Assembly (NCBI GenBank): GCA_963769045.1
Contig: CAVYKK010000014.1
Coordinates: forward strand, 62,001-126,000
Origin: Methanocella_A sp963769045
GTDB taxonomy: Archaea > Halobacteriota > Methanocellia > Methanocellales > Methanocellaceae
DNA length: 64,000 bases
Direction of reading: 5' to 3'
The position numbers and the translations under genes are program-made. Shown piece after piece: positions 8,637 to 17,523 of this stretch. The notes below the pieces were generated by a model. The model was given only the letters and a program-made list of their open reading frames with translations, had not been told where the DNA came from and searched no databases. Within the stretch, counting starts at the first letter, position 1. Each line of letters opens with the position of its first letter.

Positions 8637-9490
8637 ACTAAAAAGGAGCAGTTCTGGTTCGTGTAGAACACCGACGGGTAGCCGAGCAGGATGAGCGAGC
8701 GCTGGTCGTTCTGGTCCCATACGATCAGGTCGTGGAACCTGAACCCGCAGGCTTCGCCGATCCGGGCCAGGTCGGAATGGAAGGCGACGTAGGGTATGCC
8801 GTTCTTCGTGTCCCGGTAGTCTTTGACTACCCAGACGTTATAGCCGCCGGGCTTTGTGACACGGTATAATTTCCGTATCAGCCCTTCCAGCTCGCCGAGG
8901 AAAACGTCGTAGGGCAGGTTGCCGAAATCCCGGGGGTCGTCGCTGTACGGCTTTACCTGCGAGTTGTTTTCCATGGCAATCAGTGACTTCTTGTGCGCCT
9001 TAGAGCGGTCTTCGACAGACTTGCGAATGAAATTGGCGTATGGCGGGGAAGTGATCATGAGCTGCACAGTGTCGTTTTGCACATGCTCCGGCAGGTTTCT
9101 GCAGTCGTCGTTGATGACCTCGACCTTGATGCGGCTGGCAGATAAGAGCCCCTGCCGGGCGATCCTGCAGAAATGCCCGTTTAGCTCGATACCTGTGCCG
9201 TTTCTCCCGGTGTTAACGCAGGCTTCGAGGGTGGTCCCCGTGCCCATAAAAGGGTCTAAAACTAGGTCGCCTGGCCCGCTGTAGATCGTGATCAGCCTGG
9301 CCGCCAGCTTTTCAGGATAGGTCGCCCCGTGATCGACGTGTTTTTTCTGCCGCGGGGAACTGACGTCGCCCCAGACATTCCGGCTAAGGGAAGCCCACTC
9401 TTTAGCCGAGAGACCGTTAAAAGTCCTCGTCTTCCCGCTGTCGACGTCATTCATCAATATGACAATGCCAGTCCGGGCTATTAAGCTCAC
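8591..9490 (-). CDS. DNA amino-methyltransferase (N4-cytosine or N6-adenine), orphan
   Basis: The AdoMet-binding motif DPFMGTGTT (near residue 83) and the catalytic motif TSPPY (near 147) identify an exocyclic-amino DNA methyltransferase; a TSPPY form is frequent in N4-cytosine enzymes. The AdoMet motif precedes the catalytic motif, the opposite of beta-group enzymes. No restriction endonuclease gene is adjacent, so it is an orphan that may mark the chromosome or be a remnant of a restriction-modification system. ATG at 9454 is an alternative start. The C-terminal dozen residues derive from a repeat, so the true end may have been altered. Confidence 0.85.
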   Translation of the reverse strand: MSLIARTGIVILMNDVDSGKTRTFNGLSAKEWASLSRNVWGDVSSPRQKKHVDHGATYPEKLAARLITIYSGPGDLVLDPFMGTGTTLEACVNTGRNGTGIELNGHFCRIARQGLLSASRIKVEVINDDCRNLPEHVQNDTVQLMITSPPYANFIRKSVEDRSKAHKKSLIAMENNSQVKPYSDDPRDFGNLPYDVFLGELEGLIRKLYRVTKPGGYNVWVVKDYRDTKNGIPYVAFHSDLARIGEACGFRFHDLIVWDQNDQRSLILLGYPSVFYTNQNCSFLVVFRKPQRAQSTRRE

Positions 9491-9538
9491 GGATAAAAAG
9501 CTGTCGCTAAACAGGGGTTAAGCGCTAAAAAGAAGGAA

Positions 9539-9573
9539 AAAGTGGAGCGACACTGAAAGTGGCGCCTCCACTT
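9539..9573 (-). terminator. Terminator of mer
   Basis: On the minus strand AAGTGGAGGCGCC and a GTCGCTCCACTT partner form a hairpin followed by TTTTTCCTTCTTTTTAG, directly downstream of the mer stop codon. Confidence 0.65.
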
Positions 9574-9581
9574 GTTCAGAT

Positions 9582-10553
9582 TTATATGATGTACTTGCCG
9601 ATGAGGCGGATGGACTGGTTCTTGTCCGCGCCGATCGGGGAGCCTGCGACGATCTGCGTGCAGCCCGCTGCCTCGAGGCCGGCGATCTTGGCCTTCATGT
9701 CATCCGGAGTTCCGTAGATGGAGAAAGCGTCGATCATCGCGTCGCTGACTGCGCCGAAGGCCGTCTTGAAGTCGCCCTTTGCGAGGCCGCCCTTGATGGT
9801 GTTGACCGCGTTCAGGTCGAGGCCATGCCTCTGCAGGACTGGTACGGGTGCGCCTGCGGCGATGAACCCGACGACCGGCCTGACTGCGCCCTTTGCCTTC
9901 TTGGCGTCCTTGTTGATGGAGAACGACGTGTAGGCGGCGATGTCGAACTTCTTCTCGCCCGCGGCCTTCTTGATGATGGGCACTGCGAACGCGAAGTCCT
10001 TGGGGTTGGACGCGTTAATCAGCGCGCCGTCGCCGATCTTGCCTGCGGTTTCCAGCATCTTCTCGCCCTGTGCACCGATGTACACGGGGATTGCCTTCGA
10101 CTTGGGCTTGTAGGCAAGCTGTGCGCCCGCGAACTTGAATACCTTGTTGTCCGGGGTTGCGACGGGTGCGCCAGACCAGAGTCCCTTGATCACTGCGACG
10201 GCTTCCGTCAGCCTGGCGACCGGGGTCTCCATTGCCATGCCGATCTTCGGCAGCGTGCTCAGGTCACCGGGGCCGATGCCCAGGGTTGCCCTGCCGTTGG
10301 AGATCTCGTCCACGGTGCAGCAAGCGGTTGCGGTTACTGCGGGGCTGGATGTGAAGGCGTTGGTGATGCCCGGGCCCAGCTTGATCCTGGACGTCTTGTC
10401 CGCGATCAGAGCCAGCATCTCGAAGACGTAGCGGTTGTTGTAGTGGTCGGTGATCCACAAGTAATCTAAGCCGTTGTCTTCTGCGAATTTACAATAGTCC
10501 ACAAGTTCCTTGGTGGGAACGTTCGGGACAAACTCTATACCGAAAGTAGCCAT
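9582..10553 (-). CDS. mer: F420-dependent methylene-tetrahydromethanopterin reductase
   Basis: Mer reduces methylene-H4MPT to methyl-H4MPT with reduced F420 in the cytoplasmic C1 branch of methanogenesis. The sequence is a bacterial-luciferase-family TIM barrel starting MATFGIEFVPNVPTKELVDY and containing LGPGITNAFTSSPAVTA and ATLGIGPGDLSTL, strongly Mer-like. Length 323 residues fits the family. ATG at 10553 is preceded by AGAGGT, a good ribosome-binding site, so the 15-codon upstream extension is not used. Codon use looks typical of a highly expressed gene. Confidence 0.96.
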   Translation of the reverse strand: MATFGIEFVPNVPTKELVDYCKFAEDNGLDYLWITDHYNNRYVFEMLALIADKTSRIKLGPGITNAFTSSPAVTATACCTVDEISNGRATLGIGPGDLSTLPKIGMAMETPVARLTEAVAVIKGLWSGAPVATPDNKVFKFAGAQLAYKPKSKAIPVYIGAQGEKMLETAGKIGDGALINASNPKDFAFAVPIIKKAAGEKKFDIAAYTSFSINKDAKKAKGAVRPVVGFIAAGAPVPVLQRHGLDLNAVNTIKGGLAKGDFKTAFGAVSDAMIDAFSIYGTPDDMKAKIAGLEAAGCTQIVAGSPIGADKNQSIRLIGKYII

Positions 10554-10734
10554 AATTATACCTCTCTTAACTTCTTTGGAAAATCGTTTTTTCTCCAAGT
10601 AGGTATCTTATAAGACTTATCACATAAAAGAATATCGGTTTTTGGGATTACCCTTCAGAAAGCTGCCGGAACGGCCTTTCCTGTAAGGCTGATTACGCCG
10701 GCTGCATGCGTATGCATGGGAAAGCTTTATATAG

Positions 10735-11427
10735 TTAGCGTTTTCCTGCCCCTTGAGCGCCGGTGGCAATCGCCGGGCCTGCGCTCGTGCCGATGCGGGA
10801 AGCGCCTGCTTCCACGAACGCCATTGCCTGCTCGAGTGTGCGGATGCCGCCGGATGCTTTGATCTTTATTCCCGGCACCTCCCGCTTCAGCAGGGCTATG
10901 TCCTCCAGCCGGGCACCGGCAGGCCCGTAGCCGGTCGACGTCTTGACGAAATCGGCGCCCGCCCCTTTTACGATGAGACCGGCCTCGACCTTCTGCGCGT
11001 CCGTCAGGTAGCACGTCTCGATGATGATCTTGACCGTCGCCCCGCCGGCCGCGTCTACGATGCCGGCGATATCCAGCTTAACCAGGTCAGTGAGTCCCGA
11101 GCGCAAATAGCCGACATTGATGACCGCGTCGATCTCTCCGGCGCCGTCGCCGACCGCAGCTCTTGCCTCCTGCGTCTTGGCCAGCGTCGACGCAGACCCG
11201 AACGGGAAGCCGACCACGGAGCAGACGGGAATATCCGTCGCGCCCATACGGTCCAGCTCTTCGCGTGCGAACGATACCCAGCAGGAGGCCACGCAGGCTG
11301 AGGCGAAACGGTATTGAGCCGTCTCTTCGCACAGCCGCCGGATGTCTTCGGCCGTCGCGTCCGGGCGCAAAAGGGTGTGATCGATCAATCTGGCTATATC
11401 CACGATCACTGCTTCAGGCTCTGCCAT
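10735..11427 (-). CDS. deoC: Deoxyribose-phosphate aldolase
   Basis: DeoC cleaves 2-deoxyribose-5-phosphate to glyceraldehyde-3-phosphate and acetaldehyde, or runs in reverse; in archaea it links nucleoside and pentose metabolism. The Schiff-base lysine lies in DFVKTSTGYGPAGA, and the second conserved lysine in IKASGGIRT. ATG at 11427 (MAEPEAVIVD) gives 230 residues, a normal length; an upstream in-frame ATG at 11496 would add a hydrophobic extension that overlaps the neighbouring terminator and is not favoured. Confidence 0.92.
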   Translation of the reverse strand: MAEPEAVIVDIARLIDHTLLRPDATAEDIRRLCEETAQYRFASACVASCWVSFAREELDRMGATDIPVCSVVGFPFGSASTLAKTQEARAAVGDGAGEIDAVINVGYLRSGLTDLVKLDIAGIVDAAGGATVKIIIETCYLTDAQKVEAGLIVKGAGADFVKTSTGYGPAGARLEDIALLKREVPGIKIKASGGIRTLEQAMAFVEAGASRIGTSAGPAIATGAQGAGKR

Positions 11428-11470
11428 TATAAAGGTTGCCGCCAGGATAAAAAGTCCGGATAAAAAAGAA

Positions 11471-11486
11471 GGGGGCAGAAGCCCCC
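11471..11486 (-). terminator. Terminator of the broken surface-protein gene
   Basis: GGGGGC AGAA GCCCCC is a six-pair stem followed on the minus strand by TTCTTTTTTATCC, ten bases beyond the stop codon at 11496. Confidence 0.7.
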
Positions 11487-11495
11487 TGATTTGCA

Positions 11496-13494
11496 TTACT
11501 TGTGTCTCAGGAACACGTAGTATACCGAGAATATGCCTCCGACCAGCAATGCCAGCAGGACGAATATCAGCGGATAGTCGGGCTGGGTCTGTTCAGTGGC
11601 GGTCGGTACCGGCGTTGCCGTCGGCGTCGGGGTCGGCGTCGGCGTGCCTTCCGGCGTTGGCGTAGACTCGGCCCCGGGTGTCGGCGTCGGCGTCGGCGAT
11701 GTCGTGTTTAACGCCGACTCGATCATACGTACCAGCTGCCAGTCAAAGGGGTTAAAGAAGTTTTGCGGCGGGAAGTATACGAAGATACTCTGATTGTCCG
11801 CGTTCCCCGCATTGTCGACCGAGCCATAGTACAGGTCGCGCGACAGGCCTAATGGCACTGTTACAGGGCCGGTGTATGGGCTCCACTTCTGTCCATCCAG
11901 GCTGTACGATACAGAGCTTAGACCGGATATGGCGTCACTCGGCGCTATCGTCAGCGTGGCGTCGGATTCGAACCAGCCGAAGCCGCTCTTCGTGCCGCTC
12001 AGGGAAGCTGTCTCTACCGGCTTCGACGTATCGATCTTGAAGGTCACAGTGTTTGCTTCCTCGACGTTGCCTGCATTATCTACAGCCCTGTAGAGGACCG
12101 TTACCGGGCCCTCGGTCGAGATTACGACCGGGTCGACATATGCCGTCCAGGGTGCCGCCATCGATGCTGTACTCAATGCGGGCGATGCCCGATCACAGCC
12201 TCACTGTGTCGTCAGGTCATGGTGACGTCAGAGGTGTACCAGCCGTTGTTGCCCATCGTGCCGGTTAACGATACGTCCGATGCCGGTGCGGTCTTGTCCA
12301 CCTTAATTGTAATCGAGTGAGCTTCTTCGACGTTATCAGCAAAGTCGGTGGACCGGTAAAGTACAGTTGTCTCGCCCTCGCCGAAAGTCACAGGAGTGGT
12401 GAAATCGTTCCAGGTATTGCCGTCGTCGGTGCTGTACTTAGTATTCTTCACGCCGGATAGACTGTCGCTCCCGGCCAGTGTCATTGTCACATCAGTAGTG
12501 TACCAGCCGTTGGTACCCTCGGTACCGGACAACGAGACATCGGTGTGAGGAACGACCTGATCGATCTTAACCGTCACTGTGGCAGAATTCGAGTTTCCCG
12601 CCATGTCTGTAGCGGTGCTCGTTGTCGATACGGCAGCGCCATCAGTGCTAAGGTATACAGTCTCCGGCCCGAAGGTCGCCAGGCCCGACGTCATGTCAAA
12701 TGCGGTGAACTTGACGGTCACAGGGCCTTTATACCAGCCATCAATGTTGCGCATGCTACTGTCGGAGCGCCATTAATTACTGGCGCAGTTTTATCCAATT
12801 TGTAATTGTACGATTTGATCGCTGTTCGGAATTTCCGACCAGGTTATCCGTTGCGTAATACTCCAGCTCGTTGATCCCTTCAGGCAGGGAGAATCGATCT
12901 CGAAGCACCACTAATCGTCATCCAGCCCCCGTCGTTGATCCTGTAGTTGATATCCTTGACTTGGGCGTTCCCGCTATCGGTCGCAGATAGCGTCATGTAT
13001 CAGGTCTGTCTGCTTATACCAACCATTGTCGCCCAGAGTGCCCGAAGAATTGGCAGTACGTTGTTGGCGGAGAATTGTCTACGTAAATAGCGTTGGTAAA
13101 CATTACGCCAGACAATGACAGTACTCGTACTGGCAGTTCATAACGCCCGGTCGGCACAGGAACCTTGGTCAAGGGAACATTGTTGTTCCAGCAACTTTTC
13201 CATCCCACGTCTACGTATGATTGCCTCCCCTTGCCAACTCATAGGTGGACTAGATCAAATATCGTATGAGATGCCGTCATCGATTCCATACGGTCTACAG
13301 CAACAAGAGCGCCGACTACCTCGCATTAAGGTTGTAAGACAGAGTTATTTGTTGCCCACTCTTGAATCTTGGCTAGTTGAGAACTGGTAAATCGATTCAA
13401 GGCTAGCAGCATATGATGTTCCACTTAAACAAACAATTGCTATCAAAGCAGTAAGTACGACTACGAACAAACTACCGTACCTAAATAATTTCAT
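11496..13494 (-). pseudogene. Disrupted surface protein with Ig-like repeats, PT-rich stalk and membrane anchor
   Basis: Pieces in different frames together make one protein. A signal peptide (MKLFRYGSLFVVVLTALIAI) starts at 13494 and its frame stops at 13345. A fragment at 13014-13208 and a long one at 12212-12754 carry repeats of the form NGWYTSDVTMTLAG..DSLSG..YSTDDGNTW..YRSTD.ADNVEEA. The frame shifts again near 12765 and 12200. The last piece (11496-12176) has a further repeat, a PTPTPTPG stalk and a C-terminal transmembrane helix with LRHK tail. The architecture is a cell-surface adhesin-like protein. Several frameshifts mean decay or assembly errors in repetitive DNA; I cannot tell which. 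Confidence 0.8.
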
Positions 13495-13742
13495 TATATA
13501 CCCCCAATTGATTCTAAACTCGCTCGTCGCAATACCCAGAATTATTATGGTTATTTTGCTGGGTATTAATCGATTACAAAGCAAGTAATTACATATTTGT
13601 AATTAGCTTTTGCTATTTATATTTTTTCTTAGCTAACTTTAGAATCAATTATATCAATAGCAAATAGCCAAAAATAGACTAATTATTTCTAAAATATGGC
13701 AAATATACAGACTATTAAAAATGGCATCAATTCCGGAGGCTG

Positions 13743-14852
13743 TCAGTCCATAGTATTCAACCCGTCCTTGATGGCCTCAAGGATTTTCGGGTCGAGCTCG
13801 ACAGCTTTGCCGATACAGACCGCCGCCTCGTCTTTCCGGCCGACGATGCCGAGAAGCAGCCCTTTCCGGTACCAGGCTTCCACATAGCCCGGCTTGAGCT
13901 CTATCGCCTTATCGAAGCAGCCTATCGCATGATCGCATTCGCCTGCCCGGCCCAGGAGCACGCCATTCATGTACCAGGAGACCGGGTTGTGGGGGTCGAC
14001 TTCAATAGCCCTGCCATAGCTCTCCAGGGCTTCGCTGACGCGTGCCAGCATCTCCAGCGCCCATCCCCTGTACAGCCAGAAGTCCGAATAATCAGGGTAC
14101 GTCTCGATGGCTTTATCGAACGCATGCAATGCGTCCTCATATCGGCCTTCCGTCACCAGCACCCTGCCCCGCCCGTACCACGGGTCCGGCAATGACGGCT
14201 CTATGGCGCAGGCGCGTTCGAAGCACTGCAGTGCCTCCGGCCGTTTGTCGGTAGCCGCCAGCGCTTCGCCTTTGCCGCACCAGGCGCGGGCATGCTCGCT
14301 GTTGATCTCGATCGCCCGATCAAAAGAGCGGACTGCGCGTTCGTACGCTTCCAGCATGGCCTCGCAGGTGCCCCGGTGGTACCACATGTCGGCGTTGAAT
14401 GGCTCCAGCTCGATGCACTTCTCCAGGCACAGCAGCGCCTCCTCGAGCTCGCCGAGCTGCGACAGCGCCCTCGCCCTGCCGTACCAGGCCAGCGTGTATT
14501 TGCCGTCTATCCTGATCGCGTTCAGGCACGCCTGGGCTTCGTCTTCGAGCATGTTCAGCCTGCGGAACAGCAGGCTCTTGCTGTACCAGAACTTCGGGTT
14601 CCCGGGGACGAGCTCGGTAGCCTTCTCCAGACACTGGAATGCCTCCTCCGGGTGGCCGGTCTCCATAAGCACCAGGCCCTTACAGTTATAGGCTTCTGCG
14701 TACTCAGGGTCCAGGCGGATGGCAAAGTCAAAGAACTGGACCGACTCCTGCAGCTTGCCGGCGCTCACCGCCTCCAGCCCCACACCGAGGACCTCCCCCG
14801 GCCGCGGCATCTGTCCCGCCACGGCCTCGTTCTTCTGGCGCTCTTCTGTCAT
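13743..14852 (-). CDS. Tetratricopeptide repeat protein
   Basis: The 369-residue protein is almost entirely TPR: about nine to ten 34-residue units of the pattern AWYGRARALSQLGELEEALLCLEKCIELEP. TPR solenoids are protein-protein interaction scaffolds; no catalytic domain, signal peptide or membrane segment is seen. The interval 13495-13742 upstream of the broken surface gene is AT-rich and contains no gene. The partner is unknown, and the neighbours (surface pseudogene, ilvE) do not suggest one. Confidence 0.85.
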   Translation of the reverse strand: MTEERQKNEAVAGQMPRPGEVLGVGLEAVSAGKLQESVQFFDFAIRLDPEYAEAYNCKGLVLMETGHPEEAFQCLEKATELVPGNPKFWYSKSLLFRRLNMLEDEAQACLNAIRIDGKYTLAWYGRARALSQLGELEEALLCLEKCIELEPFNADMWYHRGTCEAMLEAYERAVRSFDRAIEINSEHARAWCGKGEALAATDKRPEALQCFERACAIEPSLPDPWYGRGRVLVTEGRYEDALHAFDKAIETYPDYSDFWLYRGWALEMLARVSEALESYGRAIEVDPHNPVSWYMNGVLLGRAGECDHAIGCFDKAIELKPGYVEAWYRKGLLLGIVGRKDEAAVCIGKAVELDPKILEAIKDGLNTMD

Positions 14853-15023
14853 CTGCTATACCTGAAATTAAATAATATTGATTGCGCATCGTTTAAAGGC
14901 TTGCTGGTTTTCACGGGGCTCCCGCCAGCAGTTTTAGAGCCTGGACGACCTGTTGGTTACCGGCTATGCTCCGTGCCACCGTATAACATAACCCTTATAT
15001 CATAGCGTGCAGATATTGCTTGG

Positions 15024-15905
15024 GTGTTTACGACGACCGAATACATCTATATCGACGGCAAGTTCTACGACAGGGCTGATGCTAAAATATCGGTTTTTGA
15101 TCACGGCTTACTATATGGCGACGGCGTGTTCGAGGGAATACGGGCGTACAATGGCAGAGTATTCCGGCTGGACGAGCACGTCGACCGGATGTACGACGGG
15201 GCAAAGGCGATCATGCTGAAGTCGCCGCTGACCAAAGAGGAAATGAAGAAAGCGATCATCGCCACGCTGAAGAAGAACAAGCTCACGGATGCCTACATAA
15301 GGCCGATCATCACGCGGGGCGTGGGCGACCTGGGGCTGGACCCGAGGAAGTGCCCGAAGGCCAGCGTCATCATCATTGCAGTGTACTGGGGCGCCATGTA
15401 CGGCGACCTGTACGAGAAGGGTCTGACCGCAGTCTCGGTAAGCACCCGCCGGAACGCGTCCGAGTCGCTGCCTACCAACATCAAGTCGCTGAACTACCTG
15501 AACAATATCCTTGCCAAGATCGAGGCCAACGAGAAAGGCGGGGACGAGGCGGTTATCTTCGACACCCGCGGGAACATCGCCGAAGGCTCGGGAGACAACA
15601 TCTTCATCGTCAAAGGGGGTAAGATCTTCACCCCGCCGGTCCTCCAGAACCTGAACGGCGTCACCAGGGCCTGCGTGGTCGAGCTATGCCCGAAGATGAA
15701 GATACCCATCTGCGACCAGAACCTCGGCTACTTCGACATGTACACGGCAGACGAGGTCTTCGTCACCGGGACGGCTGCGGAGATAGCGCCCATCACGAAG
15801 ATCGACGGCCGCATTATCGGCGACGGCAAGCCGGGGCCGATCACGAAGAAGCTCATGGCCGCTTACAAGAAGCTCACCCAGACGACGGGCACGCCGATAA
15901 AGTAA
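15024..15905 (+). CDS. ilvE: Branched-chain amino acid aminotransferase
   Basis: A fold-type IV PLP enzyme that transaminates the 2-oxo acids of valine, leucine and isoleucine. FDHGLLYGDGVFEGIRAYNG near the N-terminus, SLNYLNNILAKIEANEKG with the PLP lysine (K in IKSLNYLNN), and EGSGDNIFIVK are diagnostic. Length 293 residues is normal. The gene starts with GTG at 15024. Its last 32 bases plus about 14 imperfect upstream bases recur at 16847-16878, about 970 bases downstream (see the direct-repeat entries). A T-run at 15919-15925 follows the stop. Confidence 0.94.
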   Translation: MFTTTEYIYIDGKFYDRADAKISVFDHGLLYGDGVFEGIRAYNGRVFRLDEHVDRMYDGAKAIMLKSPLTKEEMKKAIIATLKKNKLTDAYIRPIITRGVGDLGLDPRKCPKASVIIIAVYWGAMYGDLYEKGLTAVSVSTRRNASESLPTNIKSLNYLNNILAKIEANEKGGDEAVIFDTRGNIAEGSGDNIFIVKGGKIFTPPVLQNLNGVTRACVVELCPKMKIPICDQNLGYFDMYTADEVFVTGTAAEIAPITKIDGRIIGDGKPGPITKKLMAAYKKLTQTTGTPIK

Positions 15906-15906
15906 G
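15875..15906 (+). repeat. Direct repeat, left copy (3' end of ilvE)
   Basis: Thirty-two bases covering the final codons and stop of ilvE (core CCCAGACGACGGGCACGCCG) are identical to 16847-16878. Similarity extends imperfectly about 14 bases upstream in both copies. Duplication of a gene's 3' end around an accessory segment resembles attachment sites left by site-specific integration, but no integrase is present between the copies. Confidence 0.8.
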
Positions 15907-15968
15907 GCGCCCGTCGCTCGTTTTTTTAATTTTTCAGGTCGTCGCTATTGCCATTTCTACTGTCATAG

Positions 15969-16262
15969 CATGTGATCGTGAAAGGGTTCAACGACTTTGG
16001 CCTGTAGTGCTTAGAGTCGAAGGGCGTGTTTCCGCCAGAGAAGTTGGCCGGGATTACAAACGGGCAGTTCTCAGAGTGGCAACTGTACGATAAGCACAGG
16101 ACCGCCGTGCCGGGCAGTGTATTCGTGGAGTCGGGCATCGGGCACTTGAGATGCTCTTATGCGACGTCGATGAAGCAGATCAAGGAAGCCCTGGCCCACA
16201 TCGACTCGCTATTTAAGGAAATCCAGAAAGAGCAGGCGTCGAAAATCGGGACAAATTCCTAA
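15969..16262 (+). pseudogene. C-terminal relic of a class I aminotransferase
   Basis: The reading frame VKGFNDFGL-stop-CLESKGVF, then AVPGSVFVESGIGHLRCSYATSMKQIKEAL, matches the C-terminal region of aspartate/alanine-type aminotransferases (typical AVVPGSAFG..GEGYIRISYATS). A TAG at 16005 interrupts the frame, the segment normally following GAFY is rearranged, and the catalytic N-terminal two thirds is absent. It lies between the ilvE direct repeats. A GTG at 16026 would allow a 78-residue product, but that would lack any active site. Confidence 0.7.
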
Positions 16263-16291
16263 TCATTTTCTTTTTACTTTAACCCTCAATC

Positions 16292-16780
16292 TCAAGGTTT
16301 CTTAGATTTTTTTGATAAGTAATATAAGCCCCCTAATGCCGCAATGATCGCGAATAGGATGATACCTTCAGCTGTGTCTACCAGGATGGAAACTATGGTG
16401 GGAGCGTCATAGGATGAAAATCCCCCGCTTGAATAATTGATTATACCGGGAATAATTGTTTCAACGGTAAGTCGTACCACGTCATCGATAATGGTCGCTA
16501 TTACTCCGGCTAACGCGGATAGAATAATCGCATCTTTTCTGTTTCTTATAAATCCAATGGAATGACGTACGACCTGATACCCCATATATAGCAAAATCAG
16601 CATGCCAGATATTCCAAATACACACAAAGCGATCAGGTTTATAAACAGATCAGAAAGTGTAGATAATGAGCGAGGTAATGAGTCTGAGATGTGTAAAAAT
16701 GCGACTATAAGATAGATTACAGAAAATAATATACCATAAATAATGCCTGTCTTTACTGCATATTCATATTTTGATTTCAT
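16292..16780 (-). CDS. Small multi-pass membrane protein of unknown function
   Basis: The 162-residue product has four clear hydrophobic segments (about residues 10-28, 45-68, 85-105 and 130-152) and a basic KKSKKP tail, so it is an integral membrane protein. I do not recognise the family. The gene is markedly more AT-rich than its neighbours and lies between the 32-bp direct repeats derived from ilvE, which suggests it arrived by transfer. A weak GAG-type ribosome-binding site precedes the ATG. Confidence 0.7.
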   Translation of the reverse strand: MKSKYEYAVKTGIIYGILFSVIYLIVAFLHISDSLPRSLSTLSDLFINLIALCVFGISGMLILLYMGYQVVRHSIGFIRNRKDAIILSALAGVIATIIDDVVRLTVETIIPGIINYSSGGFSSYDAPTIVSILVDTAEGIILFAIIAALGGLYYLSKKSKKP

Positions 16781-16846
16781 AATATCTCGTTATTTATATT
16801 ATTATACTTCGGCTTGTATAATGATTACGATCGCCTACAAGTAGCC

Positions 16847-16878
16847 CACCCAGACGACGGGCACGCCGATAAAGTAAG
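16847..16878 (+). repeat. Direct repeat, right copy (duplicated 3' end of ilvE)
   Basis: Identical to 15875-15906. Just upstream, CGCCTACAAGTAGCC matches the ilvE sequence CGCTTACAAGAAGCT, with one change that creates TAG. The copy is not attached to any ilvE reading frame. Confidence 0.8.
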
Positions 16879-17356
16879 CTTCAGTTGTACTATTTTTAAT
16901 AATATTTTCTTATTCCCCATCGTGGAAATTACTTGCGAGAAGCTACCAAATTTATACATCAACTTATCACCAAACGGTTTCTCCACCATACCAGTCGCAA
17001 TGCGTCGACAGCACTTGCTCAGTATTATAAAGCATTGTAACAACCGGCTATTACTACTAACACCAATCGCGGTGCGACGCCCGTGCTTGCTTCTTATTGA
17101 AAAGACCTGTTGACAATTATCCAATACTCCCCATATTCATCGCGGTGCGACGCCCGTGCTTGCTATCGCCGCACGTGCTACTCCGGGTTTTTCCGGTGTT
17201 CCGGTGTCGGGAGACGGGCTCGCACCTTCGTCGACACTTCTCGCATTCGCTCGAAGAGTCTCCTTTGCAAGCCCTGAAAAACGCGCCTGGCGGCAGCGTT
17301 TTTCACACCCGCCACCTCCACACCCCTCGCACAGCTGATGCGTGCGAGCGGGCAAG

Positions 17357-17373
17357 CCGAAAAAACCCTCCGC
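17357..17373 (-). terminator. Terminator-like block in the left half of core 1
   Basis: CCGAAAAAACCCTCCGC reads on the minus strand as GCGGAGGGTTTTTTCGG, preceded by a CCGCGGA-containing stem. It is one of a mirror-image pair with 17472-17488, both oriented outward from the centre of the element. Confidence 0.45.
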
Positions 17374-17471
17374 CTTCCGCGGAGAAGCATCAGCTACCCC
17401 TTACCAGGACTAGTACAGGCATCGAAGCATAGACTAGTCCGGGTACGCGAGCCTGTGCTGCGTCGCGGTCC

Positions 17472-17523
17472 GCGGAGGGTTTTTTCGGCCGAAGGCCCCT
17501 CGCACGCTATGCGGTGCGAGGGG
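17472..17523 (+). terminator. Terminator-like block and adjacent perfect hairpin in the right half of core 1
   Basis: GCGGAGGGTTTTTTCGG (17472-17488) is followed by a perfect 10-pair hairpin with arms CCCCTCGCAC (17496-17505) and GTGCGAGGGG (17514-17523). The same hairpin is perfect in copy 2 (59721-59730 with 59739-59748), where the loop differs, suggesting the stem is conserved. Confidence 0.5.

Noticed and set aside
16005..16007. TAG read as pyrrolysine in the aminotransferase relic
   Set aside because: No pyl genes are visible, the surrounding domain is incomplete, and the segment after TAG is rearranged, so decay is the simpler explanation.
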